The notes under the pieces were generated by a model, which ran no database searches, had not been told where the DNA came from, and worked only from the letters and a program-made list of their open reading frames with translations. Below, one piece after another: positions 1 through 7,738 of a stretch of 52,973 nucleotides of DNA (position 1 is the first letter of the stretch; every line of letters begins with the position of its first letter). The stretch spans positions 1-52,973 of the forward strand of contig NZ_JARQWV010000031.1 in the NCBI RefSeq assembly GCF_029543245.1. Reading direction: 5' to 3'. The DNA is from Caulobacter endophyticus (lineage in GTDB: Bacteria > Pseudomonadota > Alphaproteobacteria > Caulobacterales > Caulobacteraceae). Both the position numbers and the translations under genes were made by a program.

Positions 1-123
1 CGGAGCGGTCGACGAAGCCGAAACGCTAAACAAACACACGGTCTCCGGGCTCCGCCCGGCCGCTCCGCGCCTCCCCGCCAGCTTTCGTGAGATTTCACGG
101 GAGTGCGAAGTCGCACGTCCAGA

Positions 124-292
124 CCCTCCCCCTGAAGGGGGAGGTGGCCCGAAGGGCCGGAGGGGGAAGTTCCTGATGAGGTTAGTGCGCCATCAAAGGC
201 AGTAATCACTTCCCCCTCAGTCGGCGGAGTTCATCCTCGGGCCGGCCTTTGGCCGGACCCGGGGGCCGACAGCTCCCCCTTCAGGGGGAGCG
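124..292. repeat. Paired palindromic element, with a second palindrome nested in one arm
   Basis: Two arms face each other. The left arm (about 124-169) is a CTCCCCCTGAAGGGGGAG hairpin followed by a second short stem and AGGGGGAAG. The right arm (about 208-292) is the inverse, but its inner loop is replaced by about 43 bp (224-266) that carry their own palindrome, GGCCGG-CCGGCC type. A cleaner copy of the same family lies at 13259-13391. No gene is recognisable in 1-311; the first 120 bases hold only short inverted repeats. Confidence 0.8.
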
Positions 293-311
293 TCTTGAGG
301 GACGAAGCGCC

Positions 312-1445
312 CTACCCCGCCGCGCGGGCCTTGAAACCAGCCAGGCGGTCCAGCTTGTCCAGCAGGTAGTCGCTCTCTTCGCGCGACACCGCCTGGGAGG
401 AGGTCAGGAAGCGTTGCAGCATGTGTTCCTGGAACCGTTCGCGCTCGCCGGGGCGGCCGTCGAACTCCATGCCGTGATAGGCGTCGACCCCGGCGCGGAA
501 CGCCGGGAACAGGCGCGACGGCAGGCCGGCCCGCTCATACACGGCCTTCAGGCCCAAGGTCCCGGCGTCGTGAACCATCAGCCAGGTGCGGTGATGCGGC
601 ACCCCGGCCAGTTCGGCCAGGCCCCACTCGACGAAGGTCATGTGGCCGTGCGCCAGGGCGCGCAGCAGCAGCGACGGGGTCAGACGGCCCACGCGGTGCA
701 GGTGGGCGACGAAGGCCTTGGGATCGGCGGTGCGGCCGGCCTGGTCCACCAGGTCGAGGGTCGCACGCTCCTTGGCGCCGACGATGATCTCCAGCGCCCG
801 CTCGGCCGACAGGGCGTGGTTGTCGAGGATGTGCTCGCGCAGCTGGTCGCCGACCATGTCGATCAGGCGCTCGGTCACCGACAGCGGCAGCACGGCGCGG
901 TAGGCGACCGCCTGGAGCACGGTTTCGGACTTGGCGAACCGGTCCAGCGCCTTTTGCAGGGCCAGGTCCGAGAAGCGGGCGTTGTCGTTGGCGCAGACGG
1001 CGGCCACGACGTCTTCAGGCGCCTGGTCGACCAGCAGGCCGGTGATCTTGCTCGACAGCTTGGGCCGGCGCGCGATCGCCATCTGGCGCACGGGTCCGCC
1101 CAGGCGGATGATCTCGGCGAGATCCTGGTCGGTGAACACCGGCGAGAAGCTGATCACCGGCAGCGACACGCTCTCGACGTCGCGGGCCAGGCGGTTGGCG
1201 ACGTCGGGCGGCAGCAGCGGCGAGGTCTTCAGGGTCACGGCCAGGGCCCGACGCACCAGTTCGGCGGCGTCGGCGGCCATCACCCGCAGGATTTCCTGAG
1301 CCTGCAGGCGCTCGTCCTCGGAAAGCTCGGCGCGGTCGATCTTGCGGCACAGCTTGTGCGCGGCCAGGGCGCGCTCGTCGGGCGTCCCGCCCTTCACGAG
1401 CATGCGGATATCGTCGGTGGTCAGCGCGGCGCGGGTCGTGGCCAT
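312..1445 (-). CDS. DUF2336 domain protein
   Basis: A 377-residue protein of the alphaproteobacterial DUF2336 family, whose function is unknown. It is predicted to be soluble and largely alpha-helical, with no signal peptide or membrane segment. Helical hairpins rich in Leu, Ala and Arg recur through residues 20-330, in the style of HEAT-like repeats. I placed the start at the ATG at 1445, preceded by GAAGG, because the 13 upstream in-frame residues look unstructured. It is divergent from the histidine kinase gene at 1605. Family membership is from recognition of the overall sequence character, so the name is moderately sure and the role unknown. Confidence 0.7.
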   Translation of the reverse strand: MATTRAALTTDDIRMLVKGGTPDERALAAHKLCRKIDRAELSEDERLQAQEILRVMAADAAELVRRALAVTLKTSPLLPPDVANRLARDVESVSLPVISFSPVFTDQDLAEIIRLGGPVRQMAIARRPKLSSKITGLLVDQAPEDVVAAVCANDNARFSDLALQKALDRFAKSETVLQAVAYRAVLPLSVTERLIDMVGDQLREHILDNHALSAERALEIIVGAKERATLDLVDQAGRTADPKAFVAHLHRVGRLTPSLLLRALAHGHMTFVEWGLAELAGVPHHRTWLMVHDAGTLGLKAVYERAGLPSRLFPAFRAGVDAYHGMEFDGRPGERERFQEHMLQRFLTSSQAVSREESDYLLDKLDRLAGFKARAAG

Positions 1446-1604
1446 GGGCCTGGCCTTCTGCGAATGGACGGTCGAATCAAACAATGTGACGGTTAGCGTT
1501 AACGATTGTTTGCCCGCAAAGCCCCCGGCATTAACGATACCGCGTAACCCGCCGCAAACCGTGCTCGCCTAGCGTCCTGGCTTAACCGCCCGAGGATTTG
1601 ATTC

Positions 1605-3431
1605 TTGTTCGCAGAGCGACGCCCCAACGATGTGAAGCGGCCCGGGGCCGACACCGCGCTCGCCCTCGGCGTGCAGGTGGCTCTGCTGCCCTACGCCCTG
1701 GCGATCTTCGCCGTAAGCCTGCCCTTCTTCGTCTGGGCGGGCTCGTTCGCGGTCAACGCGGTGTGGATGTCGCTGAGCTTTGCGATCTTCGCCATCAACT
1801 GGGGCGTGTTCTACGGGATCACCAACTGGCTCAAGACGCCCCAGGCCGAAAACCTCTCCCTGCGGCTGCGGCTTCAGGTCGCGGGCGGCCTGCTGTGGGC
1901 GCTGGGCGTGATCCAGATGTCGGCCTTCGCCGATGGCGCGGGTCCGGTGCGCGAGACCCTGCTGCTGCTGGCCGCCGCCGCCGGCATGGTCTGCATCTTC
2001 TTCTCGGCCCCCGTCGTGCACTGCCTGATCGTGGTCGCGCCGATGGCCGCCATCGGTCCGCTCTGGGCGCTGTTCAGCCGCCCCGAAAGCCGCCATGCCG
2101 GCCTGATGGCCGCCGGCGGCATGGCCCTGGCCGTGGCCATGGCCATGATCTTCAACCGCATGCTGCGCCGTCAGCACGCCCTGGCCGTGGCCCACGAGGC
2201 CCTGATCGAGGAGCGGATGCGCGTGCTCGAGACCGCCGAGCGCACCGCCCGCTCCAAGTCCGACATCGTCGCCACCCTCAGCCACGAGATCCGCAACGGC
2301 CTGACCGGCGTCACCCACGTGCTGGCCGCGGCCGCCGGCAAGGGCGGTCGCGCCGCGCCGTCGCGCGAGCAACTGAACGCCGCCCTCGACGCCGCCCAGG
2401 ACCTGATCGCGGTGCTGAACGCCACGCTCGACGCCGAAACCGCCGAGTCCGGCCGCCTGGCGGTCGAAACCCAGGCCTTCGAACCGGTGCGCCTGGTCCG
2501 GGACCTCGCCCTGCTGGAACGTCCCCACGCCCTGGCCAAGGGCCTGGAACTGGCCGTCCACGTCGACGCCTCGCTGGAGAACCGCACGCTGGGCGCGACC
2601 ATGGCCGACCCGATGCGCACCCGCCAGATCATCGCCAACCTCGTCGGCAACGCGGTGAAATACACCGTGCGCGGCCGGGTCGAGGTGCGGATCGAACCCC
2701 GCGGCGACGACCGCATCGCCATCGAGGTCGCCGACACCGGTCCCGGCCTCTCGGCCGAGGAGCTTGAGCAGGCCTTCGAACCCTTCCGCCGGGTCGAGCG
2801 CACCGGCGCCGGCGTCAACGGCGCGGGCCTTGGCCTGTCGCTGTCGCGCCAGCTGGCCAAGCTGATGGGCGGCGCGCTGGAGACCAGCAGCGCGCTGGGC
2901 GTCGGCAGCTGCTTCACCCTGCTGCTGCCCTACGACGCCGCCTGCCCCTGCCCGCAGGAGCCCGTCGAGGAGACCCTGGCCGCCGCCGATCCGGCCCCCG
3001 ACGTCCAGCGCAGCCTGCGCGTGCTGATCGCCGAGGACGACGCCCTGAACGCGGCCATGCTGCGCGCCATCCTCGAGCAGCTCGGCCACCAGGTGGTGCA
3101 CGCCCAGAACGGCCGCCGCGCGGTCGACCTGGCCAAGGTCTGCGAGTTCGATCTCGTCATGCTCGACGGCCGCATGCCGGTGCTGGACGGCCCGCAGACC
3201 GCCGCCGAGATCCGCGCCATGCCGGGCGCCGGCGGGCAGATGCCCATCATCGCCGTCATCGGCGGCGACGCCGACGAGGCTCGCGAATGCACCGAGGCCG
3301 GCGCCGACACCGTGCTGCGCAAGCCGGTCAGCGTGGCGGGCGTCGCCCGCGCCGTCGCCGACGCCGCCGCCCTCACCCGCGCGCCCCGCACTGAGGCTTC
3401 GCGCACTGAGGCCTCGCGCGGCGCGGCCTGA
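1605..3431 (+). CDS. Hybrid membrane histidine kinase with C-terminal receiver
   Basis: A 608-residue sensor kinase. Roughly residues 20-190 contain five or six hydrophobic membrane segments with little periplasmic loop. The HisKA box (SHEIRNG) follows, with the phosphorylated His at about residue 227. The HATPase domain has an N box (ANLVGNAVKYT) and G boxes (DTGPGL, GAGLGLSLS). A receiver domain spans about 470-590, with the acceptor Asp at about 521 (VMLDGRMPV) and the conserved Lys in LRKPVS. The start is a TTG at 1605, supported by GAGGA eight bases upstream; the next internal Met would cut into the membrane region. No Hpt domain or separate response regulator is adjacent, so the output is unknown. 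The C-terminus carries a short TEASRTEASR repeat. Confidence 0.88.
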   Translation: MFAERRPNDVKRPGADTALALGVQVALLPYALAIFAVSLPFFVWAGSFAVNAVWMSLSFAIFAINWGVFYGITNWLKTPQAENLSLRLRLQVAGGLLWALGVIQMSAFADGAGPVRETLLLLAAAAGMVCIFFSAPVVHCLIVVAPMAAIGPLWALFSRPESRHAGLMAAGGMALAVAMAMIFNRMLRRQHALAVAHEALIEERMRVLETAERTARSKSDIVATLSHEIRNGLTGVTHVLAAAAGKGGRAAPSREQLNAALDAAQDLIAVLNATLDAETAESGRLAVETQAFEPVRLVRDLALLERPHALAKGLELAVHVDASLENRTLGATMADPMRTRQIIANLVGNAVKYTVRGRVEVRIEPRGDDRIAIEVADTGPGLSAEELEQAFEPFRRVERTGAGVNGAGLGLSLSRQLAKLMGGALETSSALGVGSCFTLLLPYDAACPCPQEPVEETLAAADPAPDVQRSLRVLIAEDDALNAAMLRAILEQLGHQVVHAQNGRRAVDLAKVCEFDLVMLDGRMPVLDGPQTAAEIRAMPGAGGQMPIIAVIGGDADEARECTEAGADTVLRKPVSVAGVARAVADAAALTRAPRTEASRTEASRGAA

Positions 3432-3498
3432 TCGGACTTTCCAACGCTCGTTTGACCGCTAATCTCGTCGACAAGGACAAGAAAAGCGGAGGAAGCGG

Positions 3499-4665
3499 AT
3501 GCTGCGGGACCTGAAGGTCGTCGAGCTGGCCACCTATATCGCCGCCCCGGGCGCGGCCGGCATCCTGGCCGACTGGGGCGCCGCCGTGGTCAAGGTCGAG
3601 TCGCCCGAGGGCGATCCGATGCGCCGCTTCTTCGAGACCATCGGTTCGGACCACGCCGCCAATCCGGTCTTCGAGCTCGACAACCGCGGCAAGCGCTCGG
3701 TCGTGCTCGACATACGCACCCCGGCCGGCGCACAGGCGCTCAAGCGTCTCGTCGCCACCGCCGACATCTTCCTGACCAATGTCCGCCCCGCCGCCCTGCG
3801 CCGCGCGGGCCTCGACCACGAGACCCTGCGCGCGGCCTTCCCTCGCCTCGTCTACTGCAGCCTCACGGGCTACGGCCTGACCGGTCCCGACGCCGACAAG
3901 CCGGGCATGGACGTCGCCGCCTTCTGGTCGCGCGCCGGGGTCGGGGCCCTGACCGCGCCCAAGGGCGCCGAGCCCTTCCCGATCCGCACCGGCATGGGCG
4001 ACCACGTCACCTCTCTGGCCACGGTCTCGGCGATCCTGGCGGCCGTACACGAACGCCATCGGACCGGCGTTGGACGCCTTGTCGAGACCTCGCTGCTGCG
4101 CACTGGGGCCTATGCCATCGGCTCGGACCTGGCCATCCAGCTGCATTTCGGCAAGCTGGCCTCGACCCGTCCGCGCCGCGAAGCCGTGCAGCCGCTGGCC
4201 AACTTCTTCCAGACCCGTGACGGCCGCTGGATCTGCCTGCTGGCCCGTCAGGGCGCGACCGACTGGCCGCGCATCGCCGCCGCCGTCGGCCGCCCCGAAC
4301 TGGTCGACGACCCGCGCTTCTCCGGCGCCCGGGCCCGGCGCGAGAACACCGCCGCCCTGGTCGACATCCTCGACGACGCCTTCGGCGCCATGGACTACGA
4401 CACCGCCGCCGCCGCCCTCGACGCGGGCGACATCACCTGGGCGCCCTGGCAGACGCCGCGCGACCTGGTCCAGGATCCTCAAGCCGAAGCCGCGGGCTGC
4501 TTCGTCGAGACGCAGGACGGGCGACGCTCGCCGGCCGCACCGGCCCGCTTCTCGGATGTCGAGGAGCAGCCGCGCACGCCCGCCCCGGCTTTGGGCGCAG
4601 ACACGGCCGGCGTCCTGGCCGAGCTCGGCTATTCGGAGGAAGAGATCGAGGCCCTCAGGCCCTAG
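3499..4665 (+). CDS. Family III CoA-transferase (CaiB/BaiF)
   Basis: A 388-residue protein of the class III CoA-transferase family, which moves CoA between carboxylic acids. The N-terminal signature (LKVVELATYIAAPGAAGILADWGAAVVKVE) and the block around residues 60-80 (ELDNRGKRSVVLD) are typical, and the length fits. A strong GGAGG sits before the ATG. In formyl-CoA transferase the catalytic Asp lies in an S-x-x-D motif; here the comparable stretch is SLLRTGAYAIGSD, so the Asp is shifted or replaced. Members with SLLRTG-type motifs exist, so the gene need not be inactive. The substrate cannot be inferred. It overlaps the oppositely oriented transglycosylase gene by four bases. Confidence 0.85.
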   Translation: MLRDLKVVELATYIAAPGAAGILADWGAAVVKVESPEGDPMRRFFETIGSDHAANPVFELDNRGKRSVVLDIRTPAGAQALKRLVATADIFLTNVRPAALRRAGLDHETLRAAFPRLVYCSLTGYGLTGPDADKPGMDVAAFWSRAGVGALTAPKGAEPFPIRTGMGDHVTSLATVSAILAAVHERHRTGVGRLVETSLLRTGAYAIGSDLAIQLHFGKLASTRPRREAVQPLANFFQTRDGRWICLLARQGATDWPRIAAAVGRPELVDDPRFSGARARRENTAALVDILDDAFGAMDYDTAAAALDAGDITWAPWQTPRDLVQDPQAEAAGCFVETQDGRRSPAAPARFSDVEEQPRTPAPALGADTAGVLAELGYSEEEIEALRP

Positions 4666-5537
4666 CGCGCCTTGCCGCCGGCCGAACCGGCGTTGGCGTC
4701 CGACAGCATGCGCAGCATCTCGGCCGAGAAAAGGCTGTTGGCCACGCGGCTGACCCCGCCGCCCTCGTCCGAGCGATTGCCGCTGAAGGCGCCGCCATAG
4801 CCCTGCGAGCCGCGCATTACGAGGTCGACGACGGCCTTCTGCTGGTCGATGCGATCCAGGCGACGGCCCGAAGCGTACTGCAGGAAGCCCGTGTCGGTCT
4901 CGGGTTCGCGTTCACGCACCGTCGGAGCGCCGCCGGCCGAGCCGCCGGTCTTGGTCAGGTTGGCATAGACCTCGCCCACGGTGGCGGCGCGGCCGTCGCG
5001 ATAGAAGATCGAGCGATTGGCGGCGGCGGCTTCCGGAAACATCGAGGCCGCGCTGGCGCCGGGATTGCGGTTGGCCGCCTCGATCAGACGGGCCGAGCCC
5101 TGCGGGCCCAGGAAGTGGGCGGCATAAAGCTCGCCCGAGGTCGGACTGCGTCCGACGCGGCCGCGCAGGTAGGAGGCATGATCCGAAGCCAGCTCACCGG
5201 CCATCAACGAAGCGGCGTGCGGGTCGAGCTTCAGGCCCAGAACGGCCTTGCGAGCCTCGTCGCCGGCGACGCGGTACCTACCGTCGGATCCCTGCTGGAT
5301 CAGGTCGGCATAGCGGGCGTAACCGTACTTGGCGCCGTGTTTCTTCAGCGTGGCCAGCCAGGTCTGGTCGACGAACTGGAACAGGCCCGAGGCCGAGGAG
5401 GTCCGCGCCTTGGCGGCTGGATTGTAGCCGCTCTCGCGCTTGGCGGTGCCCATCAGGAACGTGAAGTCGACGCCAGTCGCGTTCGACGCGCGCTGGATCG
5501 CCGACTCGACGACGTTGCGGATGGATTGGACGGCCAT
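4662..5537 (-). CDS. Lytic transglycosylase (SLT domain)
   Basis: A 291-residue protein expected to cleave peptidoglycan glycan strands. The SLT-type core is near the N-terminus: LMGTAKRESGYNP, whose Glu (about residue 34) is the likely catalytic acid, followed by SSASGLFQFVDQTW and, later, GELYAAHFLG. No signal peptide is visible, so export would need a non-Sec route or a partner, as in some flagellar or secretion-associated transglycosylases. No Shine-Dalgarno sequence precedes the ATG. A perfect CtrA-type palindrome lies 20 bases upstream (5558-5582), which suggests cell-cycle control and possibly a near-leaderless mRNA. The 3' end overlaps the CoA-transferase gene tail to tail. Confidence 0.8.
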   Translation of the reverse strand: MAVQSIRNVVESAIQRASNATGVDFTFLMGTAKRESGYNPAAKARTSSASGLFQFVDQTWLATLKKHGAKYGYARYADLIQQGSDGRYRVAGDEARKAVLGLKLDPHAASLMAGELASDHASYLRGRVGRSPTSGELYAAHFLGPQGSARLIEAANRNPGASAASMFPEAAAANRSIFYRDGRAATVGEVYANLTKTGGSAGGAPTVREREPETDTGFLQYASGRRLDRIDQQKAVVDLVMRGSQGYGGAFSGNRSDEGGGVSRVANSLFSAEMLRMLSDANAGSAGGKAR

Positions 5538-5557
5538 GGACCGAATGTCTGAACCAG

Positions 5558-5582
5558 CGTGGTTAACGCCGACTTAACCACG
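5558..5582. promoter_or_regulatory. CtrA-type box within a 9-bp inverted repeat
   Basis: CGTGGTTAA-N7-TTAACCACG is a perfect inverted repeat that contains TTAA-N7-TTAAC, the full CtrA consensus of Caulobacter. It lies 20 bases upstream of the transglycosylase ATG (minus) and 178 bases upstream of the tonB-like ATG (plus). If the distal half replaces the -35, transcription would start within a few bases of the transglycosylase ATG. Binding by CtrA is inferred. Confidence 0.7.
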
Positions 5583-5666
5583 TTTCCGCGTTCGCCGGAT
5601 GGGCCGCGACATGTCGCCTCGCCATCGGCGCCCATACAGGGCCCCCACAGCGGCTCGAGCATAAAT

Positions 5667-5701
5667 TTTACGATCGTCATTTTTTCAGTTTACGAGCGTC
5701 A
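5667..5701. promoter_or_regulatory. Tandem direct repeats upstream of the tonB-like gene
   Basis: TTTACGATCGTCA (5667-5679) and TTTACGAGCGTCA (5689-5701) are 22 bp apart, about two helical turns, in an AT-rich island. A weaker third copy (TTTACATGACA) starts at 5703. This is a typical arrangement for cooperative binding of a regulator. The regulator is not identified. Confidence 0.5.
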
Positions 5702-5759
5702 ATTTACATGACAGCGTGAGGACGTCGAAACCGATCGACACCGCTTCACGGAGGTCGCC

Positions 5760-6491
5760 ATGATCGCCCACCCCGCCGACTTCAATCCGCGCATCGCCGG
5801 CCTGGACCGGGAGGAAAAGCGCAAGCTGTCCAAGGGGCTGGTGACGGCCCTGGCGATCTCCGGCGCGGCGCACGTGGCCCTGTTCGCCTATATCGCGGTG
5901 CAGAAGTACGTGGTGATGCCGACCGAGATCATCGACGACAACGGCATCGAGATCCTGCCGCTGGCGCCCAAGCCGCCGCCTCCGCCGCCCCCGGAACAGC
6001 CGGCGCCGACGCCGCCCCGGGCCTCGAACCCGATCCCGGTGCACCCGCCGCTGCCGACGCCGTTCCCGACGCCCGAGCCGCTGCCCGTGCCCATTCCCAG
6101 GGATCCGGGCCCTCCGACCATCGCCGCGCCGCCCACCTTCACGGCCGATCCCCCGGCGCCGCCCGCGCCGCCGTCGACCGCTCCCGCGCCCCGGATCATC
6201 ACCCGGGCGAGTTGGCTGAAGATGCCGAGCGCCGACGACATGTCGCGCTACTACCCCGAAAGCGCCCAGCGGCGCGGGGTTTCCGGCGGGGCGACGCTGA
6301 ACTGCGCGGTCACGGCCAAGGGCACGGTGCAGAACTGCATCGTGGTCGATGAAAGCCCTGCCAGCGAAGGCTTCGGCAATGCGGCTCTGAAATTGTCGCG
6401 GTTCTTCAAGATGAAGCCGCAACTCGAGAACGGCCAGGCGGTCGACGGCGCGCAGGTAAGGATCCCCATCCGCTTCAACGCCGCCGAATAG
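5760..6491 (+). CDS. TonB-type energy transducer
   Basis: A 243-residue protein that would transmit proton-motive force from ExbBD to outer-membrane TonB-dependent receptors. One membrane anchor lies at about residues 28-48 (VTALAISGAAHVALFAYIAV). A proline-rich stretch (about 70-145) can span the periplasm. The C-terminal TonB domain (about 158-240) includes RYYPESAQRRGVSGGATLNC and ends RIPIRFN. GGAGG lies five bases before the ATG. No exbB or exbD is adjacent, so it may be one of several TonB paralogues. The AT-rich tandem repeats upstream suggest regulated expression. Confidence 0.88.
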   Translation: MIAHPADFNPRIAGLDREEKRKLSKGLVTALAISGAAHVALFAYIAVQKYVVMPTEIIDDNGIEILPLAPKPPPPPPPEQPAPTPPRASNPIPVHPPLPTPFPTPEPLPVPIPRDPGPPTIAAPPTFTADPPAPPAPPSTAPAPRIITRASWLKMPSADDMSRYYPESAQRRGVSGGATLNCAVTAKGTVQNCIVVDESPASEGFGNAALKLSRFFKMKPQLENGQAVDGAQVRIPIRFNAAE

Positions 6492-6499
6492 CCTGGTCG

Positions 6500-6535
6500 C
6501 CGGCCCTCGCTTCACCGTATCGGAGCGAGGGCCGG
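6500..6535. terminator. Hairpin between convergent genes
   Basis: A 12-bp perfect stem, CCGGCCCTCGCT / AGCGAGGGCCGG, lies between the tonB-like gene and the acyl-CoA dehydrogenase gene. The flanks are only weakly T-rich (ACCCTTTC), so it may act as a weak bidirectional terminator. Confidence 0.5.
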
Positions 6536-6541
6536 ACCCTT

Positions 6542-7705
6542 TCAATAGCTCTTGGGCAGGCCCAGCACGCGCTCGGCGATGAAGTTCAGGATCATCTCGC
6601 GGCTGACCGGCGCGATGCGGGCGATCATCGCCTCGCGGAAATAGCGCTCGACGTCGTACTCCTTGGCATAGCCCATACCGCCATGCGCCAGCACCGAGGC
6701 CTCGCAGGCCGAGAAGCCGGCTTCCGCGCCCAGGTACTTGGCGGCGTTGGCCTCGGCCCCGCAGTCCTTGCCGGCGTCGTAGAGGGCCGCGGCCTTGAAG
6801 GCCATCAGGTTGGCCGCTTCCAGCTCCGCCCACGACCTGGCCAGCGGGTGGGCCACGCCCTGGTTCTGGCCGATCGGACGGCCGAACACCACGCGTTCCT
6901 TGGCGTAGGTCGAGGCTTTCGCAAGAGCCGCCCGGCCCAGGCCGATGGCCTCGACGGCGAACAGCACCCGCTCGGGGTTGAGGCCGTGCAGCAGGTACGA
7001 GAAGCCCTTGCCCTCCTCGCCCACCAGATCCTCCTGGGGCACGAACAGGTCCTCGATGAAGAGCATGTTACACTCGACGGCCTTGCGCCCCATCTTCGGG
7101 ATCGGCTTGGCCTCGATCTGCTCGCGGTCGGTGTAGAACAGGCTGAGCCCCCCCGTGGGCTTGGCGCACTGGTCCTTGGGCGTAGTGCGGGCGATGATCA
7201 GGATCTTGTTGGCGCGCTGGGCGCCGGTCGTCCAGATCTTGCGGCCGTTCAGGCGGTAGCCGCCGTCGACCTTCTCGGCCTTGGTCTCCAGGCTGGAGGT
7301 ATCCAGGCCCGAGTTGGGCTCGGTGACGGCGAAGCACATCTTGTCCTCGCCCGAGATGATGCGCGGCAGCAGGCGTTCGCGCTGCTCGTCGGTGCCGAAC
7401 TTCACCAGCGGCATCGGGCCGAAGATGTTGAGGTGGATGGCGCTGGCGCCCGAGAAGCCCGCGCCCGACTGGGCCACGGTCTGCATCATCACGGCCGCCT
7501 CGGTCAGGCCCAGGCCCGCCCCGCCGACGCTTTCGGGCATGGCCACGCCCAGCCAGCCGCCCTCGGCGATCGCGGCCACGAATTCCTCGGGGAAGTTTCC
7601 GGTCTCGTCGGTCCGGCGCCAGTACTCGTCGTCGAAGGCGGCGCACACCTTGGCCACGCCTTCACGGATCGCTTCCTGCTCGTCGGTCAGCCAGAAACCG
7701 GCCAT
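6542..7705 (-). CDS. Acyl-CoA dehydrogenase family protein
   Basis: A 387-residue FAD enzyme of the acyl-CoA dehydrogenase superfamily, which oxidises acyl-CoA thioesters to the 2,3-enoyl form and passes electrons to ETF. The N-terminal helical domain, the middle beta domain (CFAVTEPNSGLDTSSLETKAEK) and the C-terminal helical domain are all present. HGGMGYAKEYDVERYFRE contains the usual catalytic Glu region and the second family signature. The length is normal. GAAGGGA precedes the ATG. The gene starts 33 bp after the ThiO-like gene on the same strand, so the two are probably cotranscribed. The chain length of the substrate is not predictable. Confidence 0.9.
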   Translation of the reverse strand: MAGFWLTDEQEAIREGVAKVCAAFDDEYWRRTDETGNFPEEFVAAIAEGGWLGVAMPESVGGAGLGLTEAAVMMQTVAQSGAGFSGASAIHLNIFGPMPLVKFGTDEQRERLLPRIISGEDKMCFAVTEPNSGLDTSSLETKAEKVDGGYRLNGRKIWTTGAQRANKILIIARTTPKDQCAKPTGGLSLFYTDREQIEAKPIPKMGRKAVECNMLFIEDLFVPQEDLVGEEGKGFSYLLHGLNPERVLFAVEAIGLGRAALAKASTYAKERVVFGRPIGQNQGVAHPLARSWAELEAANLMAFKAAALYDAGKDCGAEANAAKYLGAEAGFSACEASVLAHGGMGYAKEYDVERYFREAMIARIAPVSREMILNFIAERVLGLPKSY

Positions 7706-7738
7706 GTCGTCCCTTCCCTGCGCTTGGTCGCTCTTTAT

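Noticed and set aside
124..292. CRISPR array
   Set aside because: The repeats are palindromic pairs facing each other, not regularly spaced direct repeats, and no cas gene is present.
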